Shown piece by piece: positions 20,282 through 28,888 of a DNA stretch of 64,000 bases. The position numbers and the translations under genes were made by a program. Numbering within the stretch: position 1 is the stretch's first letter; each line of letters opens with the position of its first letter. Under the pieces are notes generated by a model, which worked only from the letters and a program-made list of their open reading frames with translations, was not told the origin of the DNA and made no database searches. Source of the DNA: Georgenia faecalis. Lineage in GTDB: Bacteria; Actinomycetota; Actinomycetes; Actinomycetales; Actinomycetaceae. The stretch is taken from assembly GCF_003710105.1 (NCBI RefSeq), contig NZ_CP033325.1:2790001-2854000 (forward strand), given 5' to 3'.

Positions 20282-21481
20282 ATGGACCCCACCGGGCTGA
20301 CCAAGCTCCTCTCCCCCCAGGGGTGGGCGCTCCTCGCCCAGCTCCCCCCGTACGAGGAGGAGCACGCGCTGCGGATCTCCACGGGGCTGCGCGAGCGCGG
20401 CGTCGACCCCGACCTGGTGGCCGCGGCCATGACCCAGAGCCGGCTGCGCGCCCGCGCCCGCGGCAAGTTCGGCACCTTCGCCGACGGCATGATCTTCACC
20501 GCCGCCGGGCTGGAGCAGGCCACCCGCTTCGTCGTCGCCGCCCACCACGCGCGGCGTTACGCCGCGGCGGGCGTCGCCCGGGTCGCCGACCTCGGGTGCG
20601 GCATCGGTGGTGATGCCATGGCCCTCAGCGCACTCGGCGTCCCCGTCCTCGCCGTCGAGCAGGACGAGGCGACGGCCGCCGTCGCCACGGTCAACCTGCG
20701 CCACTTCCCCACCGCCACGGTGCGTCACGGCGACGCTCTCGAGCTGGACCTCGCCACCGAGGGCATCGACGGCCTGTTCGCCGACCCCGCCCGGCGCACC
20801 CGCCGGGGCAACCGGGTCTTCGACCCGCGCGCGTACAGCCCACCGCTCGAGCGGGTCCTCGCGCTGCGCGAGCAGGTGCCCGCCCTGGGCATCAAGGTCG
20901 CCCCGGGCATCCCCCACTCCGCCCTGCCCACCGAGGCCCGCGCGCAGTGGGTGAGCGTCGACGGGGACGTCGTCGAGGCCGGCCTCTGGTTCGGCCCGCT
21001 CGCCGGCGAAGGGCCCGGCCGCAGCGCGCTCGTCCTGCACGGGGAGGAGTCCGACGTCCTCGACGAGCCCATGTCCGGGGCGGACGCGCCGGTCCGCCAC
21101 GCCCCCGTGCGCCCGCTCGCGGCCTACCTCTACGAGCCCGACGGCGCCGTCATCCGGGCCGGCCTCGTCGCGCGCCTCGCGGAGGACCTCGACGCCGGCC
21201 TGGTGAGCGAGTCGATCGCCTACCTCACCGCGCCCACGCTGCGCCGCACCCCGTTCGCCACCCCCTACCGCGTGCTCGACTCCTTCGACTTCTCCCTCAA
21301 GCGGCTGCGCACCTACCTGCGCGACCGGGACGTGGGGACCGTCACGGTGAAGAAGCGGGGGACCGCCGTCGAGCCCGGGCAGATCATCCGCCAGCTGGCG
21401 CTCAAGGGCGCCGGCCGCGCGACGATCGTCCTCACCCGCCTGGCGGGGCAGCAGAGCGTCCTCGTCGTCGAACGCGCCTGA
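20282..21481 (+). CDS. Class I SAM-dependent methyltransferase with THUMP-like domain
   Basis: A 399-residue protein. A helical N-terminal part is followed by the SAM-binding motif VADLGCGIGGDAMALS (residues 101-116), then a DPARRT segment at the catalytic position, and a C-terminal THUMP-like region ending with FSLKRLRTYLRDRDVGTVTV and KKRGT. RNA is the likely substrate by analogy with THUMP-like methyltransferases; the exact target is unknown. The promoter region is shared with groES. Confidence 0.82.
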   Translation: MDPTGLTKLLSPQGWALLAQLPPYEEEHALRISTGLRERGVDPDLVAAAMTQSRLRARARGKFGTFADGMIFTAAGLEQATRFVVAAHHARRYAAAGVARVADLGCGIGGDAMALSALGVPVLAVEQDEATAAVATVNLRHFPTATVRHGDALELDLATEGIDGLFADPARRTRRGNRVFDPRAYSPPLERVLALREQVPALGIKVAPGIPHSALPTEARAQWVSVDGDVVEAGLWFGPLAGEGPGRSALVLHGEESDVLDEPMSGADAPVRHAPVRPLAAYLYEPDGAVIRAGLVARLAEDLDAGLVSESIAYLTAPTLRRTPFATPYRVLDSFDFSLKRLRTYLRDRDVGTVTVKKRGTAVEPGQIIRQLALKGAGRATIVLTRLAGQQSVLVVERA

Positions 21482-21522
21482 CCACGGTGCGCCCACGGCT
21501 GCGGGCGGGGCAGGATGGGCGC

Positions 21523-22659
21523 ATGAGGATCCCCTTCGCCGCCTCCGAGCGCTCGAGCGTCGGCATCGAGTGGGAGCTCGCGCTCGTGGACGCCGACTCC
21601 GGGGACCTGCGGCAGGTGGCCGAGACCGTCCTGGAGAACGTCCGCCCGGCCGGCGCGCCCAGCCACCCGAACATCCACGCGGAGCTGCTGCAGAACACCA
21701 TTGAGGTGGTCTCCGGGGCGCGGCGCACGGTGGGCGAGGCCGGCCGGGACCTCGAGCGCACCATCGAGGACCTGCGCGCGGTGACCGAGCCCCTGCGGGT
21801 CGAGCTCATGTGCGCGGGGACCCACCCGTTCGCCCGGCCCGCCTACCAGCGGGTGACGAACAAGGAGCGCTACGCCAAGCTCATCGACCGCACCCAGTGG
21901 TGGGGGCGGCAGATGGTCATCTACGGCATCCACGTCCACGTGGGCATCGAGGACCGGGACAAGGTCCTGCCCATCCTCCGCGCGGTGCTCACCTACTTCG
22001 CCCACCTGCAGTCGCTCGCCGCGTCCTCCCCGTACTGGGCGGGCAACGACACGGGCTACGCCTCCAACCGGGCGCTGCTCTTCCAGCAGCTGCCCACCGC
22101 CGGGCTCCCCCAGGTCTTCGACGAGTGGTCCGAGCTGGAGGAGTTCACCCGCGGCATGACCCACACCGGGGTCATCGACGCCTTCGACGAGGTGCGCTGG
22201 GACGTGCGGCCGGCCCCTCGGCTGGGGACCATCGAGCTGCGGGTCTTCGACGGCGCCTCGAACCTCACCGAGGTGCTCGCCCTGGCCGCCCTGGCGCACT
22301 GCCTCGTCGAGTACTTCTCGAGCATGCTCGACCGCGGCGAGGAGCTGCCGGCGATGCCGCGCTGGTTCCTCGTGGAGAACAAGTGGCGCTCGGCCCGGTA
22401 CGGCATGGACGCCATCGTCATCCTCGACGCCGCCGGCAACGAGCAGCTGGTCACCGACTCCATCGTCGAGCTCCTCGACCTCCTCACGCCGGTGGCCGAC
22501 CGGCTCGGTTGCCTGGCCGAGCTCGACGGCGTGCGGACCATCCTCCGCAAGGGCGCCTCCTACCAGCGCCAGCGTGCGGTCGCCCGCCGCCACGACGGCG
22601 ACCTCGACGCCGTCGTCGCGGCCCTCGTCGCGGAGATGCGCGCCGGCCGTCCCCTCTGA
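21523..22659 (+). CDS. Carboxylate-amine ligase / glutamate-cysteine ligase, YbdK (GCS2) type
   Basis: A 378-residue ATP-grasp-like ligase of the GCS2 family: SSVGIEWELALVD near the start, the NTIEVVSG strand, YGIHVHVGIEDRD and the ELRVFDG block. Family members join glutamate to cysteine or another amine. Actinobacteria often lack glutathione, so the product could be gamma-glutamylcysteine (for example for ergothioneine-related chemistry) or something else. It follows the methyltransferase by 41 bp on the same strand. Confidence 0.85.
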   Translation: MRIPFAASERSSVGIEWELALVDADSGDLRQVAETVLENVRPAGAPSHPNIHAELLQNTIEVVSGARRTVGEAGRDLERTIEDLRAVTEPLRVELMCAGTHPFARPAYQRVTNKERYAKLIDRTQWWGRQMVIYGIHVHVGIEDRDKVLPILRAVLTYFAHLQSLAASSPYWAGNDTGYASNRALLFQQLPTAGLPQVFDEWSELEEFTRGMTHTGVIDAFDEVRWDVRPAPRLGTIELRVFDGASNLTEVLALAALAHCLVEYFSSMLDRGEELPAMPRWFLVENKWRSARYGMDAIVILDAAGNEQLVTDSIVELLDLLTPVADRLGCLAELDGVRTILRKGASYQRQRAVARRHDGDLDAVVAALVAEMRAGRPL

Positions 22660-22677
22660 CGCCCCAGGGGAGCCGCC

Positions 22678-24054
22678 CTAGGGGAGCGCGCCGGCCTCCT
22701 CGAGCGCGGCGACGGCGAGCACGACGTTCGCGCTCGACCACGTGAGCGGCGCCACCGCGGCCGGCGACCCGTCCGCGAGGACCTTCTCGGGGATCGCGCC
22801 TGAGGACGTGCGGTGCTCGGCGAGCCAGTCGAGCCAGTCGGTCGCCTCCTCGACGTGCCCGGTGCTCGCCGCGGTGAGGGCGTACAGGCTGGTCTGCGGC
22901 GTCCAGGAGATCCCGTCGGGCTTCCACCCCGCGCCCGGCGCCAGCCCACCGGCCGGCCGGGCCATCTCCCCCGCCGAGGCGAGCCAGGCCGCCTCCGCCC
23001 CGGCGAGCGGTTCGGTGACGAAGGGCGGCAGGAGCATGGCGGTCGCGGCGTCGCGCCCGTCCCGGCCCCTCAGCGTGTTCCCCAGGGTCGACTCCGAGTA
23101 CCGGGTGTACCCGCGGGGCCCGAAGGCCTCCTCCACGGCGGTACGGACCTGCGCGGCCCGGGCGGACAGGCTCGCCGCGCGGTGGGACTCCCCCGCGTCG
23201 GCGTAGAGCCGGGCGGCGGCCTCGAGGCCGGCGAGCATGGGCGCGGCGGTGCCGAGCGTCACCTGGTCCTCGGCGACCTCCCAGTAGTCCGGGGAGGCGG
23301 GCGGCAGGTGCGGGGGGCGCGCGGTGAGGGCGAGGATGCGGTCGGCGGTCCGGTCGAGCAGGGGCCGCAGCTCGGCCAGCGCCGTGGCGCGGGCGTCGCC
23401 GTCGAGCGCGTCGAGCACGGCACCGCTGGCCCACAGGACCCAGCCCAGCCCGTCGAGCTGGGTCCCGCGTTCGTCCGGCGGGCCGGAGGCGTCCGGGAGG
23501 TAGCGCGCCTCGAAGAGGCCGTCCTCCTCCTGGACCTCCTCGAGGAAGGCAAGCACCGCCAGGGCGTCCTCGCCGTGCCCCGTGCGCGCCAGGGCCACGG
23601 CGACGAACGCCGAGTCGCGGGGCCAGACGTAGCGCCAGCGACCGGTCCACCCGGCCACCGCCGCGCCGGGCAGGCCGGGCTCGGCCCCGGCCGTGAACGT
23701 GGCGCCCGTGAGCGTGCGGATGTCGAGGAGGGCGCCCGTGACGAGGTCCTCGTAGGCGGTGCCGGCTCCCGGCACGGTGCCCTCGGCGAGCCAGGCCCGC
23801 TGCTCGGCGGCGATCGCCAGGGCCCGCGGGTCGTCGTCCTCGGCCAGCACCCGCGAGTCCGGCTGGTACTGCGCCGCGCTGCCCGCCGGGAGGTGGCCCA
23901 CCGTGCCGTCGGGCCGCACGTGCACGCCGTCGAGGTAGAGGTCGATCTGGGCGTCGCGCGGCTCGGTCACCCGCAGGTGCGCCGACCACGTGACCGTGGA
24001 CAGGTAGAGGACGACGATGGTCGTCCACGCGGTGCGACGCTCCCAGCCGTCCAT
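22678..24054 (-). CDS. GH15-like glycoside hydrolase (glucoamylase-related), membrane-tethered or secreted
   Basis: A 458-residue (alpha/alpha)6-toroid protein. A hydrophobic segment (TAWTTIVVLYLSTVTW) near the N-terminus suggests export or anchoring. RWRYVWPRDSAF corresponds to the GH15 substrate loop, and IPEKVLADGSP...PLTWSSA corresponds to the conserved C-terminal catalytic Glu region. An alpha-glucosidic substrate such as maltodextrin or trehalose is inferred, not shown. It is 8 bp downstream of tsaD, so it is an accessory addition to the tsa operon. The ATG start at 24054 is the best available, with a weak ribosome-binding site. Confidence 0.72.
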   Translation of the reverse strand: MDGWERRTAWTTIVVLYLSTVTWSAHLRVTEPRDAQIDLYLDGVHVRPDGTVGHLPAGSAAQYQPDSRVLAEDDDPRALAIAAEQRAWLAEGTVPGAGTAYEDLVTGALLDIRTLTGATFTAGAEPGLPGAAVAGWTGRWRYVWPRDSAFVAVALARTGHGEDALAVLAFLEEVQEEDGLFEARYLPDASGPPDERGTQLDGLGWVLWASGAVLDALDGDARATALAELRPLLDRTADRILALTARPPHLPPASPDYWEVAEDQVTLGTAAPMLAGLEAAARLYADAGESHRAASLSARAAQVRTAVEEAFGPRGYTRYSESTLGNTLRGRDGRDAATAMLLPPFVTEPLAGAEAAWLASAGEMARPAGGLAPGAGWKPDGISWTPQTSLYALTAASTGHVEEATDWLDWLAEHRTSSGAIPEKVLADGSPAAVAPLTWSSANVVLAVAALEEAGALP

Positions 24055-24062
24055 CGCCGGCC

Positions 24063-25106
24063 TCAGGCGCGGATCGTCTCGAGCGGCATGCCCGAGTCGG
24101 TCGCCAGGCCGAGCGCGGACGGGGCGACGCCGGAGCGCAGCATCGCCGAGCCGAGGGCGGCGATCATCGCACCGTTGTCCGTGCAGTACCGGATCGGGGG
24201 GATGCGCACCTGGATCCCTTGCCGGCTCCCCCGTTCGGCGGCGAGCTCGCGCAGCCGCGAGTTCGCCGAGAAGCCGCCCCCGATGACGAGCGTCGAGCAC
24301 CCGGCGTACTGGCAGGCCGCGAGCGCCTTGCTCACCAGGACGTCCGCGACCGCCTCGGAGAAGGAGGCCGCGACGTCGGCCACCGGGACCTCGCCGCCGG
24401 CGTCCTCGATGCCCTCGACGTAGCGCGCGACGGCGGTCTTGAGGCCGGAGAAGGAGAAGTCGTACGGGTGGCGGGCGACGTCCTTGCCACGGGAGAGGCC
24501 GCGTGGGAAGCGGATCGCCGTGCGGTCCCCCCGCTGGGAGAGCCGGTCGACGTGCGGTCCCCCGGGGTACGGCAGGCCGAGGAGGCGGCCGACCTTGTCG
24601 AAGGCCTCCCCCGCGGCGTCGTCGAGGGTCTGGCCGAGCTCGACGACGTCCGTGGCGATGTCCCGCACGTCGAGGAGGGAGGTGTGGCCGCCGGAGACGA
24701 CCAGCCCGATGAAACGCTCGGGGAACGGCCCGGAGACGAGCTCGTCGACGGCGATGTGCCCGATGACGTGGTTGACGCCGTACAGCGGCCGCCCGAGTGC
24801 CAGGGCGAGGGCCTTGGCCGCGGCGGCCCCCACCGTGAGGGAGCCGACCAGCCCGGGGCCCGCGGTGACGGCGACCGCGTCGACGTCGGCGAGGGCGACG
24901 CCCGCCCGGGCGAGGGCGGCGTCGAGGGTGGGGACGAACGCCTCGAGGTGGGCGCGGCTGGCGACCTCGGGGACGATGCCCCCGAAGCGGGCGTGCTCGT
25001 CCATCGAGGACGCGGTGACGTCGGCGAGGAGCTCGCGACCGCGGACGAGGGCCACGCCGGTCTCGTCGCAGCTCGACTCGATGCCGAGGACCAGGGGTTC
25101 ACTCAC
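24063..25106 (-). CDS. tsaD: tRNA t6A synthesis threonylcarbamoyltransferase TsaD
   Basis: A 347-residue ASKHA-fold metalloenzyme that transfers threonylcarbamoyl to A37 of ANN-decoding tRNAs. [10 protein letters not shown] is at the N-terminus, the metal-binding HxxxH is in NHVIGHIAV, and [11 protein letters not shown] plus the C-terminal [11 protein letters not shown] are present. The GTG start is at 25106. It works with TsaB (25662-26336) and TsaE (27229-27744) in the same strand run. Confidence 0.97.
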   Translation of the reverse strand: MSEPLVLGIESSCDETGVALVRGRELLADVTASSMDEHARFGGIVPEVASRAHLEAFVPTLDAALARAGVALADVDAVAVTAGPGLVGSLTVGAAAAKALALALGRPLYGVNHVIGHIAVDELVSGPFPERFIGLVVSGGHTSLLDVRDIATDVVELGQTLDDAAGEAFDKVGRLLGLPYPGGPHVDRLSQRGDRTAIRFPRGLSRGKDVARHPYDFSFSGLKTAVARYVEGIEDAGGEVPVADVAASFSEAVADVLVSKALAACQYAGCSTLVIGGGFSANSRLRELAAERGSRQGIQVRIPPIRYCTDNGAMIAALGSAMLRSGVAPSALGLATDSGMPLETIRA

Positions 25107-25167
25107 GCCCGCCAGGGTAGTCCGGCTCGGCACCCCCTCGGAGCACCCTGGTGGCGCCGGGTGCGCC

Positions 25168-25665
25168 TCAGACCGCCTCCGCGCCCACCGGTCCGGGCGG
25201 ACGCGTGAGCTCGAGGGCCATGACGACGGCGTCCTCGCCCTCGGGCGCGTAGTAGCCCCGGCGCACCCCGATCGACGCGAATCCGGCCCGGGCGTAGAGC
25301 CGCTGCGCACCGGCGTCGCCGGCCCGCACCTCGAGGAACACCCGCCGGCAGCCCGCGGCGCGCGCGCGGGCGAGCAGGTCCGCCAGGAGGAGCGCCCCGA
25401 TGCCACGGCGCCGGTGCTCGGGGGCGACCCCCACCGTCATGACGGAGGCCTCGTCGGCGAGGGCGAGACCCGCGTAGCCGAGGACGGTCCCGGCGTCGTC
25501 GACCGCGGCGACGTAGTACCGGTCGGGCGCCGCGAGCTCCTCGCGGTACATGCCGCGCGACCACGCGCCCCGGCCGAAGAGGATCGGCTCGAGCTCCATG
25601 ACGCGGTCGAGGTCGCCGTGGTCCAGGGCGCGCAGGCGCACCTCGCCCGCGGCGCCGGCGCTCAC
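25168..25665 (-). CDS. rimI: Ribosomal protein S18 alanine N-acetyltransferase
   Basis: A 165-residue GNAT acetyltransferase. The acetyl-CoA loop is [15 protein letters not shown], and [17 protein letters not shown] is the typical end motif. RimI acetylates the S18 N-terminus and is classically encoded between tsaB and tsaD, as here. Its GTG start overlaps the tsaB stop by four bases. Confidence 0.92.
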   Translation of the reverse strand: MSAGAAGEVRLRALDHGDLDRVMELEPILFGRGAWSRGMYREELAAPDRYYVAAVDDAGTVLGYAGLALADEASVMTVGVAPEHRRRGIGALLLADLLARARAAGCRRVFLEVRAGDAGAQRLYARAGFASIGVRRGYYAPEGEDAVVMALELTRPPGPVGAEAV

Positions 25666-26336
25666 GTCGCCCGCTTGCGCCCGGCCGCCGGCGTGACGTC
25701 GGGGCGGCGCAGGTAGAGCGGCTCGGTGCCCAGCTCGGCCCCCCTGGCGACCCGCGCCGTCGCCAGCCGCGCGAGGACGGCAGGGTCGACCTCCCCCGGC
25801 ACCCCCGCGGTGGCGGGCAGCGCGTCGGGGTACAGGACGGTCCCCCGGCCCGCGAGCACGACGTCGCCGGCCGTCGCGGGCGAGGCGGCGACCTGCGCCG
25901 CAGGCGCCACCTCGAAGCCGTCCAGCCGCTCGACGTCGTCGGGGCCGGCCGCCCGGTAGCGCGCCCAGTAGACCTCGCGGCGCCGGGCGTCGGTGGCGAC
26001 GAGGACCTCCCGGTCCGGAGCAGCGTCGAGCACCTGGCGGGCGAGGACGTCGAGGCTGGGCACGCCGTGGACCGGCACCCCGAGGGCGCGGGCGAGGGTC
26101 CGGGCGGTGACGAGGCCGACGCGAAGCCCGGTGAAGGGCGCCGGCCCGGTGCCCACCGCGAGCGCGTCGAGGTCCCCGGGGGCCAGGCCGGCCTCGCTGA
26201 GGACCGCCTCGATCATGGGGCTGAGGGTCTCGGCGTGGCGCCGCTCGTCCGCGCTCGCCGCGCGCGCGAGGACCTCGCGGCCGGAGGTGAGGGCGACGGC
26301 GCTGCCCGCCGAGGTGTCGATGCACAGGATCCGCAC
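25662..26336 (-). CDS. tsaB: TsaB, scaffold of the t6A synthesis complex
   Basis: A 224-residue inactive TsaD paralogue. It begins VRILCIDTSAGSAVAL and contains GTGPAPFTGLRVGL, the TsaB signature. It dimerises with TsaD and binds TsaE in known bacteria. The GTG start at 26336 is 19 bp after the stop of the membrane protein gene upstream, and it overlaps rimI. Confidence 0.95.
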   Translation of the reverse strand: MRILCIDTSAGSAVALTSGREVLARAASADERRHAETLSPMIEAVLSEAGLAPGDLDALAVGTGPAPFTGLRVGLVTARTLARALGVPVHGVPSLDVLARQVLDAAPDREVLVATDARRREVYWARYRAAGPDDVERLDGFEVAPAAQVAASPATAGDVVLAGRGTVLYPDALPATAGVPGEVDPAVLARLATARVARGAELGTEPLYLRRPDVTPAAGRKRAT

Positions 26337-26355
26337 GCCCCCAGCGTAGGCGCAG

Positions 26356-27189
26356 CTAGGGACCGGTCCGGTCGTCGACCGCAGCGCGCACGTCCGCCTC
26401 GATCCGCGAGTCGGCCCGCCGGTGCTGGCGCACAAGCAGCACCGCGACGAGCGCCCCGAGGAGCAGGACGACCGCGGCCGCGACGAGCGCCGGGCTCAGG
26501 CCGTCCGCGGCCTGGTCCGGCAGCTCCCCGCCCACGGCGGCGTCGGGGTCCTCGTCGGCGGCGGCGTACTGCTCGGCGAGCACGGACTGGAAAACCTCGG
26601 CGGGCACCGCCCCCACGAGGAGGTCCCGGGCGCCGCTGGTGAGGGGCCACACCTCGCCGTCGGCCGCGGAGAACCACCCGTCGACCGCGGGATCGAAGAT
26701 CATCGGCAGGGCGGTGGAGAGGGTCGCGAGGACGTCGGCGAGCTCGGTGTCCTCGTCCAGCCCCGCCAGGCTCAGCTCGCCGTCGGCCCCCTCCCGGTGC
26801 GCCCGGACGGTCCCCACGGTCTCCACGCTGCCCTCCCCCACGAGCGTGAGGGTGGCCAGCCACTCCTCGCCGGGCACGCTCACCGGGTCGAGGTCGGAGC
26901 CGTCGAGGAAGTTCTCGGACCAACGGTGCACCGCCCGGGGCGGCCCGACCACCACCCGGTCGCGCGCCTCGGCGGGCACGTCGAGGACGTCGGTGTCGCG
27001 CACGTGCTCGGGGGCCTCACCGGCGAACCAGGCGCTGACGTCGTCCGGCAGCGTGGCGACGGGCGTCGCGGCGCCCACCGGCTCCAGCACCGCGGCTCGC
27101 GCCGGCACCGCGCCCGCGTCCGGCACCGCGGCCTCGGACGTCGGGGCAAGCAGGAGCAGCGCCGTCACGGCGACGAGCACCAGCCGCAT
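26356..27189 (-). CDS. Predicted exported membrane-anchored protein of unknown function
   Basis: A 277-residue protein I do not recognise. A signal-like segment (MRLVLVAVTALLLLAP) is followed by an acidic extracellular part of about 210 residues, one transmembrane helix (PALVAAAVVLLLGALVAVLL) and a short basic-to-acidic cytoplasmic tail. No catalytic motif or cysteine pattern is visible. It is inserted between tsaE and tsaB, on the same strand, so it is probably co-transcribed with the t6A genes without an obvious link to them. Confidence 0.7.
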   Translation of the reverse strand: MRLVLVAVTALLLLAPTSEAAVPDAGAVPARAAVLEPVGAATPVATLPDDVSAWFAGEAPEHVRDTDVLDVPAEARDRVVVGPPRAVHRWSENFLDGSDLDPVSVPGEEWLATLTLVGEGSVETVGTVRAHREGADGELSLAGLDEDTELADVLATLSTALPMIFDPAVDGWFSAADGEVWPLTSGARDLLVGAVPAEVFQSVLAEQYAAADEDPDAAVGGELPDQAADGLSPALVAAAVVLLLGALVAVLLVRQHRRADSRIEADVRAAVDDRTGP

Positions 27190-27228
27190 GTCCCTCCCTC
27201 CGCCGGGCACCGCACCGGCACCGAGGTC

Positions 27229-27744
27229 TCAGCCTACGGACGTGGCGAGCACCGCGGGCAGGTTCACCCCTGCCCAGCGCCGCCCCACCGCCCGCAGGAC
27301 AGCCCGCCGCGTCCCGACGTCGGCGACCTCGCCGTCGGCCAGCCCCCCGCGGGGCCGGCGCAGCTCGAGCTCGAGGCGGTCCTGGGCGAGGCCCTCGACG
27401 AGCCCGGCGCCCCACTCGACGACCGTGACGGAGTCCTCGAGCGAGGTGTCGAGGTCGAGCGCGTCGACCTCGTCCAGCGAGCCCAGCCGGTAGGCGTCGA
27501 CGTGGACGAGTGCCGGGCCGTCGGCGAGCGGCGGGTGCGTGCGGGCGATGATGAACGTCGGCGACGCCACCTGCCCCCGTACCCCCAGCGCCGCGCCCAG
27601 GCCCTGGGTCAGCGTGGTCTTGCCGGCGCCGAGGTCCCCGGTGAGGACGAGCAGGTCCCCCGCGCGGAGCACCCCCGCCAGTCGCGCGCCGAGCGCGCGA
27701 GTGGCCTCGGCGTCCGGCAGGTCGGTCTCCCACGTCTCATCCAT
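27229..27744 (-). CDS. tsaE: TsaE, ATPase of the t6A synthesis complex
   Basis: A 171-residue P-loop protein. Walker A is TGDLGAGKTT (residues 35-44), followed by ASPTFIIAR and VHVDAYRL. The VVEWGAGL segment is a family signature. It regenerates the TsaBD complex by ATP hydrolysis. Its start overlaps the end of alr by 8 bp, so it is part of the alr transcription unit. Confidence 0.96.
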   Translation of the reverse strand: MDETWETDLPDAEATRALGARLAGVLRAGDLLVLTGDLGAGKTTLTQGLGAALGVRGQVASPTFIIARTHPPLADGPALVHVDAYRLGSLDEVDALDLDTSLEDSVTVVEWGAGLVEGLAQDRLELELRRPRGGLADGEVADVGTRRAVLRAVGRRWAGVNLPAVLATSVG

Positions 27745-28888
27745 CGGCGTCCTCCCTCACGTTGACGTGCACCCGGGGGACGCGGTCCCCGAGCCGGCTG
27801 ACGATCTCGTAGCTGATGGTGCCGGCGGCGTCCGCCCAGTCCTGCGCGGTCGGCGCACCGTCCGTGCCGTCCCCGAACAGGACGGCCGTGGTCCCGGCGG
27901 CGACGTCGGAGCCGGGGCCGAGGTCGACGACCACCTGATCCATGCACACCCGGCCAGCCACCCGCACCCGGCGGCCGCCGAGCAGCACGGGGCCGCGGTT
28001 GCTCGCGTGCCGCGGGATCCCGTCGCCGTAGCCCACGGGCAGCACGGCGAGGCGGGTGGCGGCGTCGGTGACGTAGGTGTGCCCGTAGGAGACGGGCGTG
28101 GCGGTGTCGACGTCCTTGACGAGGATGGCGTCGGCCTCGAGCCGCATGGCCGGGCGCAGCCCCAGGGTGGCGGCGTCGGCGAGGTCGGGGATTGGGGACA
28201 GGCCGTAGAGCGCCAGGCCCGGGCGGACGAGGTCGAGGTGCGTGGCGGGGGCGGTGAAGATCGCGGACGACGCCGCGAGGTGGCGCAGCCGGGGCGCGAG
28301 GCCGGCGCCCTCGACGGCGCGCACGGCGTCGTGGAACCTCGCCAGCTGCACGCCGGTGGTGCCCTCGTCGGGCTCGTCGGCCCGGGCGAGGTGGGACCAG
28401 ACGCCGACGACGTCGACGACGCCCTCGGCGACGAGCGCCGCGGCGGCGCGCGCGAGCGCCGGCAGGTCCGCGGGCGTCACCCCGCCGCGGGACATTCCGG
28501 TGTCCACCTTGAGGTGCACGCGGGCGGGCGTGCCCGTGCGCCGGGCCGCCTCGGCGAGCTCGGCGAGCGCCCACGGGGCCGAGACGGACACGTCCAGGCC
28601 CGCCTCGACCGCCTCGCCGAGCGGTGCCCCGGGGCTGTAGAGCCAGGTGAGCAGCGGGGCCTGGACGCCCGCCGCCCGCAGGGCCAGCGCCTCGCCGAGC
28701 TGGGCGACCCCGAGCCAGGTCGCCCCGGCCGCGAGCGCGGTGCGGGCGACGGGGACGAGCCCGTGCCCGTAGGCGTCGGCCTTGACGACGGCCATGACGT
28801 CGGCGGCGGGGGCCACCTCGCGCAGGCGGGTGACGTTGTGCCGGATGGCCGCGTGGTCGATGACGGCGCGGGCGGGGTGGTAGGTCAC
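27737..28888 (-). CDS. alr: Alanine racemase
   Basis: A 383-residue PLP enzyme making D-alanine for peptidoglycan. The PLP lysine is Lys36 in AVVKADAYGHG. The second catalytic region VSYGHTYVT and VLPVGYGDGIPR are present, so both active-site halves look intact. The GTG start at 28888 overlaps the nnrD stop (GTGA). Confidence 0.96.
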   Translation of the reverse strand: MTYHPARAVIDHAAIRHNVTRLREVAPAADVMAVVKADAYGHGLVPVARTALAAGATWLGVAQLGEALALRAAGVQAPLLTWLYSPGAPLGEAVEAGLDVSVSAPWALAELAEAARRTGTPARVHLKVDTGMSRGGVTPADLPALARAAAALVAEGVVDVVGVWSHLARADEPDEGTTGVQLARFHDAVRAVEGAGLAPRLRHLAASSAIFTAPATHLDLVRPGLALYGLSPIPDLADAATLGLRPAMRLEADAILVKDVDTATPVSYGHTYVTDAATRLAVLPVGYGDGIPRHASNRGPVLLGGRRVRVAGRVCMDQVVVDLGPGSDVAAGTTAVLFGDGTDGAPTAQDWADAAGTISYEIVSRLGDRVPRVHVNVREDADG

